From Stenotrophomonas nitritireducens (GTDB taxonomy: Bacteria; Pseudomonadota; Gammaproteobacteria; Xanthomonadales; Xanthomonadaceae): 32,678 nt of DNA. The stretch spans positions 1 through 32,678 of the forward strand of contig NZ_LDJG01000009.1 of NCBI RefSeq assembly GCF_001431425.1, given 5' to 3'. Positions 9,290-16,553 of the stretch are shown here, one piece after another. The position numbers were made by a program, and so were the translations under genes. How positions within the stretch are numbered: the first letter of the stretch is position 1; the number at the start of each line of letters is the position of its first letter. The notes beneath the pieces are model-generated. The model searched no databases, was not told the origin of the DNA, and saw only the letters and a program-made list of their open reading frames with translations.

Positions 9290-10623
9290 ACCGCCGTTCC
9301 CTTGCCCGCCCGCGTGGCTTCTCGTTGATCGAACTGACCGTGGCCCTGGTCATCCTGGGCATCATCGGCATCCTGCTCACGCGCTGGCTTGGCACCATGT
9401 CCGAGGAGCGCAGCCAGGTGGCGCGACGCGACCTGCTGCAGCGCGCCGATGACGCGGTGATGGGCTTCGTCACCAGCCAGTCGCGTCTGCCCTGCCCGGA
9501 CACCAACCACGATGGCCGCGAAGACTGCGGCGGCGGTGAGGTCGGCAAGCTGCCCTACCTGACCGTGGGCCTGCCCGACGCGCGCGGCGGCCGCCTGCGC
9601 TACGGCGTACTGCGCCGCACCGGTGACAGCGCGCAGATCGTGCGCTGGAATACCGACAGCGGCCGCGCAATCCCGCAATCCACCGTGCTTGATGCCGACC
9701 TTGCAGCGCCGCCAGATCAGGCCATGCCCCTGCAAGTCACCGCCAACGCGGCCGACAGTTTCGTCATCAGCCGGGTGCAGGCGTGGGACCACTGCGCCCA
9801 TGTGGACTGCGCCGCATTGCCGCAGCTCAACCACAACAGCATGGATTTCTGCGATGCACTGCGCAATGCGAGCCAGTTGCCCACCAGCGACAGCCACGTG
9901 CATGCCCGTCACGAACGCGAGCTGACCCGCAACGCCGGAAACGTCGCCTACGCGCTGGCCGCCATCGACCCGCTCATGCCCACTCACGACGATGGCTCGC
10001 CAGCCTTCCAATCACCGCGCCGGCCTGGCAGCGGCGACTACCACGACAAGGTGCTGGCCGTGGGCATCGACCAGCTATGGACCCGCCTGCGCTGCGGTGA
10101 ACATTACAGCCCGGCACTGTTCGCCCATGCCAACGTGGCGGCTGCCGCGCGCCTGACCACCCCGGTCATGCACAACCACAAGACCCAGCTGGACATCATG
10201 GTCGAACTGGGCAAGGCCGAAAGCATGAACGCCACCGTCGCGATCATCGACGCCAGCGCGGAACTGATAAACACCACCGCCGACACCCTGGACACCATCG
10301 CCGAGATGTTCGAGACCTACGGCGGCTGGAACTGGCGCGTGGCCATTGCCGCCGGCAGCATCGGCACCGCCGTGGGCAGCACCATTGCCGCGGGCGTCGC
10401 CAAGGGCGCGGCCGACAGCTATCTGGCCAACGCGGAGAAATACCGCGACCAGTTCACCACCCAGTTCCCCGGCGGCTTCCCCGGCGAAGCACAGCGATTG
10501 GAAGACGAAATCGTCACCAACGCCCGCCGTGCCGACATGCTCGGCGGATTTCCGGATGCCGCCGTGCGCGACGTGGCCAAGAACTTCAAGTACAAGGCCG
10601 CCGGCATTCCTTCTGGTCCATGA
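9286..10623 (+). CDS. Prepilin-like protein, minor-subunit candidate
   Basis: A 445-residue protein and the last gene of the pilus-like operon. The prepilin signal is MNRRSLARPRG then FSLIELTVAL, with cleavage between G11 and F12 and Glu at mature position 5 (E16). The ectodomain has RLPCPD (67-72), GKLPYLTVGLP (87-97), NSMDFC (184-189), NVAYALA (about 219-225), a GDYHDKV segment and LRCGE, the same order of landmarks as in the giant gene and the gene before it. The C-terminal half is helical with an Ala/Gly-rich hydrophobic stretch (VAIAAGSIGTAVGSTIAAGV) that could touch or cross a membrane. ATG 9286 overlaps the preceding stop by four bases, and a hairpin lies 18 bases after the stop. Minor pilin is the likely role; no enzymatic motif is visible. 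Confidence 0.85.
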   Translation: MNRRSLARPRGFSLIELTVALVILGIIGILLTRWLGTMSEERSQVARRDLLQRADDAVMGFVTSQSRLPCPDTNHDGREDCGGGEVGKLPYLTVGLPDARGGRLRYGVLRRTGDSAQIVRWNTDSGRAIPQSTVLDADLAAPPDQAMPLQVTANAADSFVISRVQAWDHCAHVDCAALPQLNHNSMDFCDALRNASQLPTSDSHVHARHERELTRNAGNVAYALAAIDPLMPTHDDGSPAFQSPRRPGSGDYHDKVLAVGIDQLWTRLRCGEHYSPALFAHANVAAAARLTTPVMHNHKTQLDIMVELGKAESMNATVAIIDASAELINTTADTLDTIAEMFETYGGWNWRVAIAAGSIGTAVGSTIAAGVAKGAADSYLANAEKYRDQFTTQFPGGFPGEAQRLEDEIVTNARRADMLGGFPDAAVRDVAKNFKYKAAGIPSGP

Positions 10624-10641
10624 CCGGCGCCATCAGCAAAA

Positions 10642-10672
10642 GAAGCCGCCATCGGCATGCCGTGGCGGCTTC
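10642..10672. terminator. Bidirectional terminator between pilus operon and BTAD gene
   Basis: A perfect 10-bp inverted repeat, GAAGCCGCCA (10642-10651) and TGGCGGCTTC (10663-10672), with an 11-base loop. It is flanked by AAAAGAA on the left and CCTTCTT on the right, giving partial U tracts in both directions. It sits between the converging ends of the prepilin operon and the minus-strand regulator gene, so it can serve both. Confidence 0.75.
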
Positions 10673-10697
10673 CCTTCTTCAAACGGTCAAGGCGTCG

Positions 10698-11519
10698 TTA
10701 TGCCCGCAGCGCCTTGTCCGCCGCATGCGCGGGACGCGCGCGTCCATACCCCCGCTGCTGCGCCGGATGCGCGCGTCGCTGCGCGATTTCCATCGCCAGG
10801 GTCCGCGTCGCCGCCTGTGGCTGCACCGCGAGTTCCCGCTCCAGGCCGCGCTCCAGGAGCCTGTAGCAATCCAGGGCCATGTCCGGCTCGCCGCGGTGCG
10901 CATACAGGCGCATCAGGCTCCGCTGCTGCGCCTCGTCCCACGGGTCCAGCGTCACCTGCCGGCGGGCGAAGTTCACCGCGGCATCCAGGTTGCCGGCGGC
11001 CGCCGCATCATCGCGCGCGCGCTCCAGCGCCCTGAGCAGGCGCTGCTGGGCCCAGATCCGGGCCCCCGGCAGCCATTCGCTGAATTCGTCGCAGCGCTCC
11101 GGCACTGCGCCTTCCAGCAGTTCGCCGGCTTCTTCCAGCCATTCCCGCGGCCGCACGCCGGCCGGCAGGGCCGGCTCCAGCAGGTCGATGTCGAACAGCC
11201 CCTGCGACGCGTCCGGACACAGGCGCACGGTTTCACGGTCGATCAGGAGCACGCCCTCGCCCACCGCCGCCACGACCGCGCGGTTCAGGTCGGTCAGTAC
11301 CTGGCGGAGATTGGTCAGTGCGGCGCCATGCGCCAGGTCGGGCCACAGCATCGCCGCGATCCGGCTGCGGCGATGGACGCGCGTGCGCTCGATCGCCAGA
11401 TAGGCCAGCAGTGCCCAGCTTTTGCGGTAGACGAGCCGGCCCGGTTGCCCGGCGCTGCCGATGCGGCACTCGCCCAGCAAGCGGATCATGGGATGGGCGC
11501 TGCCCGGCCACGCGCTCAT
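10698..11519 (-). CDS. Stand-alone BTAD-domain transcriptional regulator
   Basis: A 273-residue protein with the SARP/BTAD layout. A winged-helix DNA-binding part (about 11-95, MIRLLGECRIG through RKSWALLAYLA, HRRSRIAAMLWPD and ALTNLRQVLTDLNR) is followed by a bacterial transcriptional activation domain made of TPR-like helices (about 110-245, ending LDPWDEAQQRSLMRLYAHRG and MALDCYRLLERGL). No ATPase, sensor or receiver domain is attached, so the activating signal is not visible. ATG 11519 is preferred, with GGGG eight bases upstream; GTG 11555 would add 12 residues. It converges on the pilus operon and shares its terminator, making it a candidate regulator of that operon, but this rests on position only. 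The plus-strand open frame over the same bases is its shadow. Confidence 0.82.
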   Translation of the reverse strand: MSAWPGSAHPMIRLLGECRIGSAGQPGRLVYRKSWALLAYLAIERTRVHRRSRIAAMLWPDLAHGAALTNLRQVLTDLNRAVVAAVGEGVLLIDRETVRLCPDASQGLFDIDLLEPALPAGVRPREWLEEAGELLEGAVPERCDEFSEWLPGARIWAQQRLLRALERARDDAAAAGNLDAAVNFARRQVTLDPWDEAQQRSLMRLYAHRGEPDMALDCYRLLERGLERELAVQPQAATRTLAMEIAQRRAHPAQQRGYGRARPAHAADKALRA

Positions 11520-11959
11520 GGCGTCGCCCCCATGGCGAAAGTCGATGGTATGCACGGGCTTCCAGTCCCCATACGGCAGGCGAGAAAACGATTCATGCGG
11601 TTCCCCAACGTTCGGATTGACGGCCCGCTGTTTTCGCGGGCCTCACTAACCAAACCGTGAAAAGCGCCAGGTTCCCATCACTCGCTTTCAAATCCTTTCA
11701 CTCGCGTTCCGGCGAACGGCCGGTTCGATCTCCGCGGCCGCACAGCGGGGGCGGATGCCTGACGGCAGGCCAGCGCAGCCGCCACCGCGATGGAAAACGC
11801 GGCGGCCACAGCCCGGAAGCCGCCCATGATCCGCGCATGCAGCCTGGCATCCGCCTCCCTCCGGATCGCCGCCAAACCACTTTCAACGGCAACCATGCCG
11901 CAGCGACAACCGTTTCCGGAGATCACGGCCAGGCGCGCGGCCGCGATCCGTCGCCACGC
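11520..11959. other. Intergenic region between BTAD gene and ilv promoter
   Basis: No gene can be firmly supported here. A 7-bp hairpin (GGCCCGC at 11622-11628 with GCGGGCC at 11636-11642) lies upstream of the regulator but lacks a U tract. A minus-strand frame from ATG 11896 to 11678 would encode a small basic protein with one hydrophobic stretch (AVAAAFSIAVAAALAC); it has no clear ribosome-binding site and in this GC-rich background could be chance. Confidence 0.4.
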
Positions 11960-11990
11960 TTGACAACGCCGAAAGCGCCGTGGTTATCTC
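11960..11990 (+). promoter_or_regulatory. Predicted sigma70-type promoter of the ilv-leu operon
   Basis: A perfect -35 box TTGACA (11960-11965) is followed at 18-19 bases by a weak -10 (TTATCT or TATCTC, 11984-11990). Transcription would begin close to 11996, almost exactly at the ATG of the leader peptide (11997), and no ribosome-binding site is seen before that ATG. The leader may therefore be translated from a leaderless transcript; the exact start site is inferred. Confidence 0.6.
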
Positions 11991-11996
11991 GACCCC

Positions 11997-12113
11997 ATGC
12001 TGCAACGCCACACCACCGCCAACCCGACCCGCACCCCGGCCTCCGCCGCGGCGTCGCTGCTCGTACTCGTGCTTATTACCGAACCCACAGGTGCGGGACG
12101 AGCTGGCGCGTAG
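11997..12113 (+). CDS. ilvL: ilv leader peptide (attenuator peptide)
   Basis: A 38-residue open frame. Codons 21-27 read Leu-Leu-Val-Leu-Val-Leu-Ile (CTG CTC GTA CTC GTG CTT ATT), followed by Thr. Such a run is the mark of a leader peptide that senses charged branched-chain tRNAs: ribosome stalling here frees an antiterminator, while fast translation lets the terminator form. The control codons (12057-12077) lie between the first complementary block (12028-12035) and the second (12090-12097), as the model needs. No Shine-Dalgarno sequence is visible; see the promoter entry for a possible leaderless start. The peptide has no expected function of its own. Confidence 0.85.
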   Translation: MLQRHTTANPTRTPASAAASLLVLVLITEPTGAGRAGA

Positions 12114-12169
12114 CAGAAAAAAGCCAGATTCGATCAAAAACCCCGCACCGGCCCCGGTGCGGGGTTTTT
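12028..12169 (+). promoter_or_regulatory. Transcription attenuator of the ilv-leu operon
   Basis: Four alternating complementary blocks are visible. Block 1, CCCGCACC (12028-12035), and block 3, CCCGCACC inside 12141-12149, are identical; block 2, GGTGCGGG (12090-12097), and block 4, GGTGCGGG inside 12156-12164, are identical. Pairing 1:2 allows the 3:4 terminator; pairing 2:3 prevents it. A ribosome stalled at the Leu/Val/Ile codons would cover the region between blocks 1 and 2 and favour 2:3. This is the standard amino-acid attenuation design and controls the genes from ilvC on. Confidence 0.85.
12136..12169 (+). terminator. Attenuator terminator hairpin
   Basis: CCCCGCACC (12141-12149) pairs with GGTGCGGGG (12156-12164) and is followed by TTTTT (12165-12169); five A bases before the stem extend the pairing. 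A strong intrinsic terminator that ends leader transcription when branched-chain amino acids are plentiful. Confidence 0.88.
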
Positions 12170-12198
12170 CGTTTCCAGCATCCATTTCAACTGAAACC

Positions 12199-12306
12199 AT
12201 GTTCATCACCGATACCGCCACGCACAAACACACCGCCCGCGATGCCATGCGCACCGCTGCGGCGTGCATGGCGCTCCCTCCTCCCCCGGCGGCCGCCGCG
12301 TCCTGA
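12199..12306 (+). CDS. Possible 35-aa open frame between attenuator and ilvC
   Basis: ATG 12199 to TGA 12304-12306 encodes a 35-residue peptide ending in a Pro- and Ala-rich tail. Its stop codon falls in the loop of the second hairpin. There is no run of Leu, Val or Ile codons and no clear ribosome-binding site, so it is not an obvious second leader peptide. It may be chance; it is listed because its end is placed against a terminator-like structure. Confidence 0.2.
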   Translation: MFITDTATHKHTARDAMRTAAACMALPPPPAAAAS

Positions 12307-12332
12307 CTCCTGACGCGACGGCCGTTTTCTTT
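12291..12332 (+). terminator. Second terminator-like hairpin upstream of ilvC
   Basis: GGCCGCCGCGTC (12291-12302) pairs with GACGCGACGGCC (12312-12323) with one mismatch and a 9-base loop, followed by GTTTTCTTTT. It looks like an intrinsic terminator but lies downstream of the attenuator and only about 35 bases before ilvC. It could be a second control point or an mRNA 5' stabiliser. Confidence 0.6.
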
Positions 12333-12367
12333 TGCGCTCCATCTATCACTGCAAGGAACCAAGTCCC

Positions 12368-13342
12368 ATGAGCTCCAACGAACTGCCCCAGATCAAGATC
12401 GCCGTCATCGGTTACGGCAGCCAGGGCCGCGCCCATGCCCTGAACCTGCGTGAATCCGGCTTCGACGTGACTGTCGGCCTGCGTCCGGGCGGCCCGACCG
12501 AAGCCAAGGCCCAGGCCGACGGCTTCGCGGTCAAGACCCCGGCCGACGCGGTCAAGGACGCCGACCTGGTCGCCGTGCTGACCCCGGACATGGTGCAGAA
12601 GAAGCTCTACGAGGACGTGCTGGCGCCGAACATGAAGCAGGGCGCGTGCCTGCTGTTCGCCCACGGCCTGAACGTGCACTACGGCATGATCGCCCCGCGC
12701 GAGGACCTGGACGTGGTGCTGGTCGCGCCCAAGGGCCCCGGCGCGCTGGTGCGCCGCGAGTACGAGATCGGCCGCGGCGTGCCGTGCATCTACGCCGTCT
12801 ACCAGGACAGGAGCGGCAAGGCCGAGCAGTTCGCGCTGGCCTATGCCGCCGGCCTGGGCGGCGCCCGCGCCAACATCATCAAGACCACCTTCAAGGAAGA
12901 GACCGAGACCGACCTGTTCGGCGAGCAGGCCGTGCTGTGCGGTGGCGCCTCGGCGCTGGTGCAGGCCGGCTTCGAGACCCTGGTGGAAGCCGGTTACCAG
13001 CCGGAGATCGCCTACTACGAAGTGCTGCACGAACTGAAGCTGATCGTGGACCTGTTCTACGAAGGCGGCATCACCCGCATGCTGGAGTTCGTCTCCGAGA
13101 CCGCGCAGTACGGCGACTACGTCAGCGGCCCGCGCGTGATCGACGCCGGCACCAAGGCGCGCATGAAGGACGTGCTGACCGACATCCAGAACGGCACCTT
13201 CACCAAGAACTGGGTGGCCGAATACGAAGCGGGCCTGCCGAACTACAACCGGTTCAAGCAGGCCGACCTGGAGCACCCCATCGAGAAGGTCGGCAAGGAG
13301 CTGCGCGCCAAGATGGTCTGGCTGCAGTCCCAGAACGCGTAA
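12368..13342 (+). CDS. ilvC: Ketol-acid reductoisomerase
   Basis: A 324-residue class I (short) enzyme that isomerises and reduces acetolactate or acetohydroxybutyrate with NADPH and Mg2+, the second common step of valine and isoleucine synthesis. The Rossmann motif is GYGSQG (15-20), followed by [11 protein letters not shown]. The C-terminal knotted domain has the metal and substrate motifs [13 protein letters not shown] and the helix with [17 protein letters not shown] 12368 is chosen over an upstream frame start because AAGGAA lies just before it and residue 1 matches the family. It is the first structural gene after the attenuator. Confidence 0.97.
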   Translation: MSSNELPQIKIAVIGYGSQGRAHALNLRESGFDVTVGLRPGGPTEAKAQADGFAVKTPADAVKDADLVAVLTPDMVQKKLYEDVLAPNMKQGACLLFAHGLNVHYGMIAPREDLDVVLVAPKGPGALVRREYEIGRGVPCIYAVYQDRSGKAEQFALAYAAGLGGARANIIKTTFKEETETDLFGEQAVLCGGASALVQAGFETLVEAGYQPEIAYYEVLHELKLIVDLFYEGGITRMLEFVSETAQYGDYVSGPRVIDAGTKARMKDVLTDIQNGTFTKNWVAEYEAGLPNYNRFKQADLEHPIEKVGKELRAKMVWLQSQNA

Positions 13343-13387
13343 CCGCGCGGTCCCCCACCCGCACAGAGCAAAGGTCAAGGTCGCTGC

Positions 13388-15115
13388 ATGAACACTCCCG
13401 TCCACGGCGCGCCACGCAACGGCGCACGCTGGCTGACGCAGGCCCTGGAGGCCGAAGGCGTGCAGACGCTGTTCGGCTATCCGGGCGGCACCATCATGCC
13501 GTTCTACGACGCATTGGTGGATTCCACCCTCAAGCACATCCTGGTGCGCCATGAGCAGGGCGCGGCGCTGGCCGCCAATGGCTACGCCCGCGCCAGCGGC
13601 AAAGTCGGCGTATGCGTGGCCACCTCCGGCCCGGGTGCGTCCAACCTGGTCACCGGCATCGCCGACGCGATGCTCGACTCGGTGCCGATGGTGTGCCTGA
13701 CCGGCCAGGTCGGCACGCCGCTGCTGGGCACCGATGCGTTCCAGGAACTGGACGTGTTCGGCATGACGATGCCCATCGTCAAGCACAGCTGGCTGGTGCG
13801 CAGCGTCGAGGACCTGCCGCAGGTGGTGGCCGAGGCGTTCCGCGTCGCCCGCGAGGGCCGCCCGGGGCCGGTGCTGATCGACCTGCCCAAGGACGTGCAG
13901 CTGGCCGATGCAACGCACCTGCCCGACCACGTGCCGGCATCGGTCGATCCGGTGCCGGCGCCGGACGCGCAGCGCCTGGCCGCGGCGGTGGAGATGATCG
14001 CCGCGGCCGAAAAGCCCGTCATCTACGGCGGCGGCGGCATCGCCCTGGCCGAGGCGGTGGAGGATTTCCGCCAGTTCGTCGAGGCTTCCGGCATTCCCAC
14101 CGTGCTGACCCTGCGCGGGCTGGGCGCGCTGCCGGCCAACCACCCGCAGTACCTGGGCATGCTGGGCATGCACGGCACCCGCGCCGCCAACATGGCGGTG
14201 CAGGAGTCGGACCTGCTGATCGTGGTCGGCGCCCGTTTCGACGACCGCGCCACCGGCAAGCTGACCGAGTTCGCGCCGTTCGCGCGCGTCATCCACCTGG
14301 ATGCCGACGCCTACGAGATCAGCAAGCTGCGCGATGCCGACATCGGCGTGCCCGGCGACCTCAAGGCCGGCCTGCGCGCGCTGTCCGGCATCCGCGGCAA
14401 CTGCAACGGCTGGCGCGCACGCTGCGCCGCCAACCGCGAGAAGTTCGCCGCGCGCTACGACGCGCCCGGCCAGGACATCTACGCGCCGGCGCTGCTCAAG
14501 CGCCTGAGCGAAGTGGCCCCGGCCGATGCCGTCATCGCCTGCGACGTCGGCCAGCACCAGATGTGGGTGGCCCAGCACTGCCGCTTCAACCACCCGCGCA
14601 ACCACCTGACCTCCGGCGCGCTGGGCACCATGGGCTTCGGCCTGCCGGCGGCGATGGGCGCGCAGTTCGCCTGTCCGGACCGCACCGTGGTGCTGGTCTC
14701 CGGCGACGGCAGCTTCATGATGAACGTGCAGGAGCTGGTCACCATCGCCCGCTGCCGCCTGCCGGTGAAGATCGTGCTGCTGGACAACTCCTCGCTGGGC
14801 ATGGTCCGCCAGTGGCAGGAACTGTTCTTCGCCGAGCGCTACAGCGAGATCGACCTGTCCGACAACCCCGACTTCGCCGCGCTGGCGCAGGTGTTCGGCA
14901 TCCCGGCCACGCGCATCACCCAGCGCGCCGATGTCGAGGACGCGCTGGCCGCGCTGCTCGACACCCCCGGCCCGGCGCTGCTGCACGTGGCCATCGACGC
15001 ACGCGCCAACGTGTGGCCGCTGGTGCCGCCGAACAACGCCAACAGCACCATGCTGGAAGGCAACCCCGCCCACGCCAAGGCCACTCAGGAGAGTTCCAAT
15101 GCAATACCGGCTTGA
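13388..15115 (+). CDS. ilvG: Acetolactate synthase large (catalytic) subunit
   Basis: A 575-residue thiamine diphosphate and FAD enzyme that joins two pyruvates, or pyruvate and 2-oxobutyrate, as the first common step for valine/leucine and isoleucine. The catalytic Glu is E56 in RHEQGAA; the N-terminal TPP domain has FGYPGGTIMPFYDAL. The thiamine/Mg motif GDGSFMMNVQEL begins near residue 439, and NSSLGMVRQWQELFF follows. The N-terminal half closely resembles E. coli IlvG as I recall it. It lies 45 bases after ilvC and overlaps ilvM by 17 bases, so catalytic and regulatory subunits are probably coupled. Confidence 0.96.
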   Translation: MNTPVHGAPRNGARWLTQALEAEGVQTLFGYPGGTIMPFYDALVDSTLKHILVRHEQGAALAANGYARASGKVGVCVATSGPGASNLVTGIADAMLDSVPMVCLTGQVGTPLLGTDAFQELDVFGMTMPIVKHSWLVRSVEDLPQVVAEAFRVAREGRPGPVLIDLPKDVQLADATHLPDHVPASVDPVPAPDAQRLAAAVEMIAAAEKPVIYGGGGIALAEAVEDFRQFVEASGIPTVLTLRGLGALPANHPQYLGMLGMHGTRAANMAVQESDLLIVVGARFDDRATGKLTEFAPFARVIHLDADAYEISKLRDADIGVPGDLKAGLRALSGIRGNCNGWRARCAANREKFAARYDAPGQDIYAPALLKRLSEVAPADAVIACDVGQHQMWVAQHCRFNHPRNHLTSGALGTMGFGLPAAMGAQFACPDRTVVLVSGDGSFMMNVQELVTIARCRLPVKIVLLDNSSLGMVRQWQELFFAERYSEIDLSDNPDFAALAQVFGIPATRITQRADVEDALAALLDTPGPALLHVAIDARANVWPLVPPNNANSTMLEGNPAHAKATQESSNAIPA

Positions 15116-15356
15116 CCTGGTGCTGACGCCCGCCGAAGGCGCGCTGCTGCGCGTGCTGGGCATGGTCGAACGCCGGGGCTTCTCCCCGCGCAACATCGCC
15201 GGCAGCCGCGAGGCCACCGGTGCCGGCCGCTGGCACGTGCAGATGGAAGTGAGCGGCGAACGCCCGCCGGAAACCCTGTGCCGGCAGCTGGAGAAGGTCT
15301 ATGACTGCGAGTCGGTGCGGATCGTGGCGCTGGACCACGCCGGGGTAGCGGCATGA
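15099..15356 (+). CDS. ilvM: Acetolactate synthase small (regulatory) subunit, ACT domain
   Basis: An 85-residue single ACT-domain protein starting MQYRLDLVLTPAEGALLRVL. It matches the short IlvM type rather than the roughly 160-residue IlvH/IlvN type. It binds the IlvG subunit and tunes activity and feedback. AGGAGA precedes the ATG at 15099 with good spacing; the start lies inside the 3' end of ilvG. The motif GMVERRGFSPRNI is typical of the ACT fold in these subunits. Confidence 0.92.
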   Translation: MQYRLDLVLTPAEGALLRVLGMVERRGFSPRNIAGSREATGAGRWHVQMEVSGERPPETLCRQLEKVYDCESVRIVALDHAGVAA

Positions 15357-15443
15357 ACCCCGATGTAGGCGACGTACCGGTATCCCCCCGTCACCACCGG
15401 CCGCGGAGGCGTCTTCTTCGACGCCCGCCGCGCACGCCGGGCC

Positions 15444-16553
15444 ATGGCCACGTACATGCCTGACCGTGGCCGTCCCGTCGCCGTTGCACCCGCCGCTGGC
15501 GACATGAACGTCAGCGTCGCCGACGTATTGGCCGCGCAGGCACGCCTGCGCCGCTTCCTGCCGCCCACCCCGCTGCACTACGCCGAGCGCTTCGGCACCT
15601 GGCTCAAGCTCGAAAACCTGCAGCGCACCGGCTCGTACAAGGTGCGCGGCGCGCTGAACGCCATGCTGGCCGCGCTGGAGCGCGGCGACGAGCGCCCGGT
15701 GATCTGCGCCTCGGCCGGCAACCACGCCCAGGGCGTGGCCTGGGCCTCGTTCCGCCTCGGCGTGCAGGCCATCACGGTGATGCCGCACGGCGCGCCGGCC
15801 ACCAAGATCGCCGGCGTGCAGCACTGGGGCGCGACCGTGCGCCAGCACGGCAACAGCTACGACGAGGCCTACGCCTTCGCCCGCGAACTGGCCGAACAGA
15901 ACGGCTACCGCTTCCTGTCCGCGTTCGACGATCCGGACGTGATCGCCGGCCAGGGCACCCTGGGCATCGAACTCGCCCCGCACGCGCCTGACGTGGTGAT
16001 CGTGCCGATCGGCGGCGGCGGCCTGGCCTCCGGCGTCGCGCTGGCGCTGAAATCGCAGGGCGTGCGCATCATCGGCGCGCAGGTCGAGGGCGTGGATTCG
16101 ATGGCCCGCGCGATCAAGGGCGACGTGCGCGAGATCGCGCCGGTCGCCACCCTGGCCGACGGCGTCAAGGTCAAGATCCCCGGCTTCCTCACCCGCCGCC
16201 TGTGCGCCAGCCTGCTCGATGACGTGGTCATCGTGCGCGAGGCCGAACTGCGCGAGACCCTGGTGCGGCTGGCGCTGGAAGAGCACGTCATCGCCGAGGG
16301 CGCCGGCGCGCTGGCGCTGGCCGCCGGCCGCCGCGTGGCCGGCAAGCGCAAGTGCGCGGTGGTCTCCGGCGGCAACATCGACGCCGCCGTGCTGTCCACG
16401 CTGCTGTCCGAAGTGCGCCCCAGCCCGCCGCGCAAGCCGCGACGGCGCAACGCCGAACGACTTAGAAGCCGCGTCGCCCCCAACGCGCCGCGGCCCTCCC
16501 GAAACGAACATTCCAACATCATCGCACCCGCTGTCGAGGAGACCCTCTGGTGA
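15444..16553 (+). CDS. ilvA: Threonine dehydratase (short form, no C-terminal ACT domain)
   Basis: A PLP enzyme of the Thr dehydratase family that makes 2-oxobutyrate from threonine, the entry to isoleucine. The PLP lysine is K66 in [17 protein letters not shown] (90-97) and the glycine loop GGGG (190-193) are present. At 369 residues it is the one-domain type and lacks the regulatory ACT-like domains of the about 510-residue E. coli IlvA, so it may not show the same isoleucine feedback. The C-terminal 40 residues are basic and low in complexity. The start is uncertain: ATG 15444, 15456 and 15504 are in frame and none has a good ribosome-binding site. Location between ilvM and leuA argues for a biosynthetic role. 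It ends in a GTGA overlap with leuA. Confidence 0.9.
   Translation: MATYMPDRGRPVAVAPAAGDMNVSVADVLAAQARLRRFLPPTPLHYAERFGTWLKLENLQRTGSYKVRGALNAMLAALERGDERPVICASAGNHAQGVAWASFRLGVQAITVMPHGAPATKIAGVQHWGATVRQHGNSYDEAYAFARELAEQNGYRFLSAFDDPDVIAGQGTLGIELAPHAPDVVIVPIGGGGLASGVALALKSQGVRIIGAQVEGVDSMARAIKGDVREIAPVATLADGVKVKIPGFLTRRLCASLLDDVVIVREAELRETLVRLALEEHVIAEGAGALALAAGRRVAGKRKCAVVSGGNIDAAVLSTLLSEVRPSPPRKPRRRNAERLRSRVAPNAPRPSRNEHSNIIAPAVEETLW

Noticed and set aside
10620..11660. A 346-residue plus-strand open frame overlapping the last prepilin by ATGA
   Set aside because: It covers the minus-strand BTAD gene, has low-complexity Arg/Ala/Gln/His-rich translation and no domain, and crosses the terminator hairpin at 10642-10672.
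12206..15217. A 1003-residue minus-strand open frame
   Set aside because: It lies antisense to ilvC and ilvG, and its His/Gln/Ala/Val-rich translation is typical of shadows in high-GC DNA.
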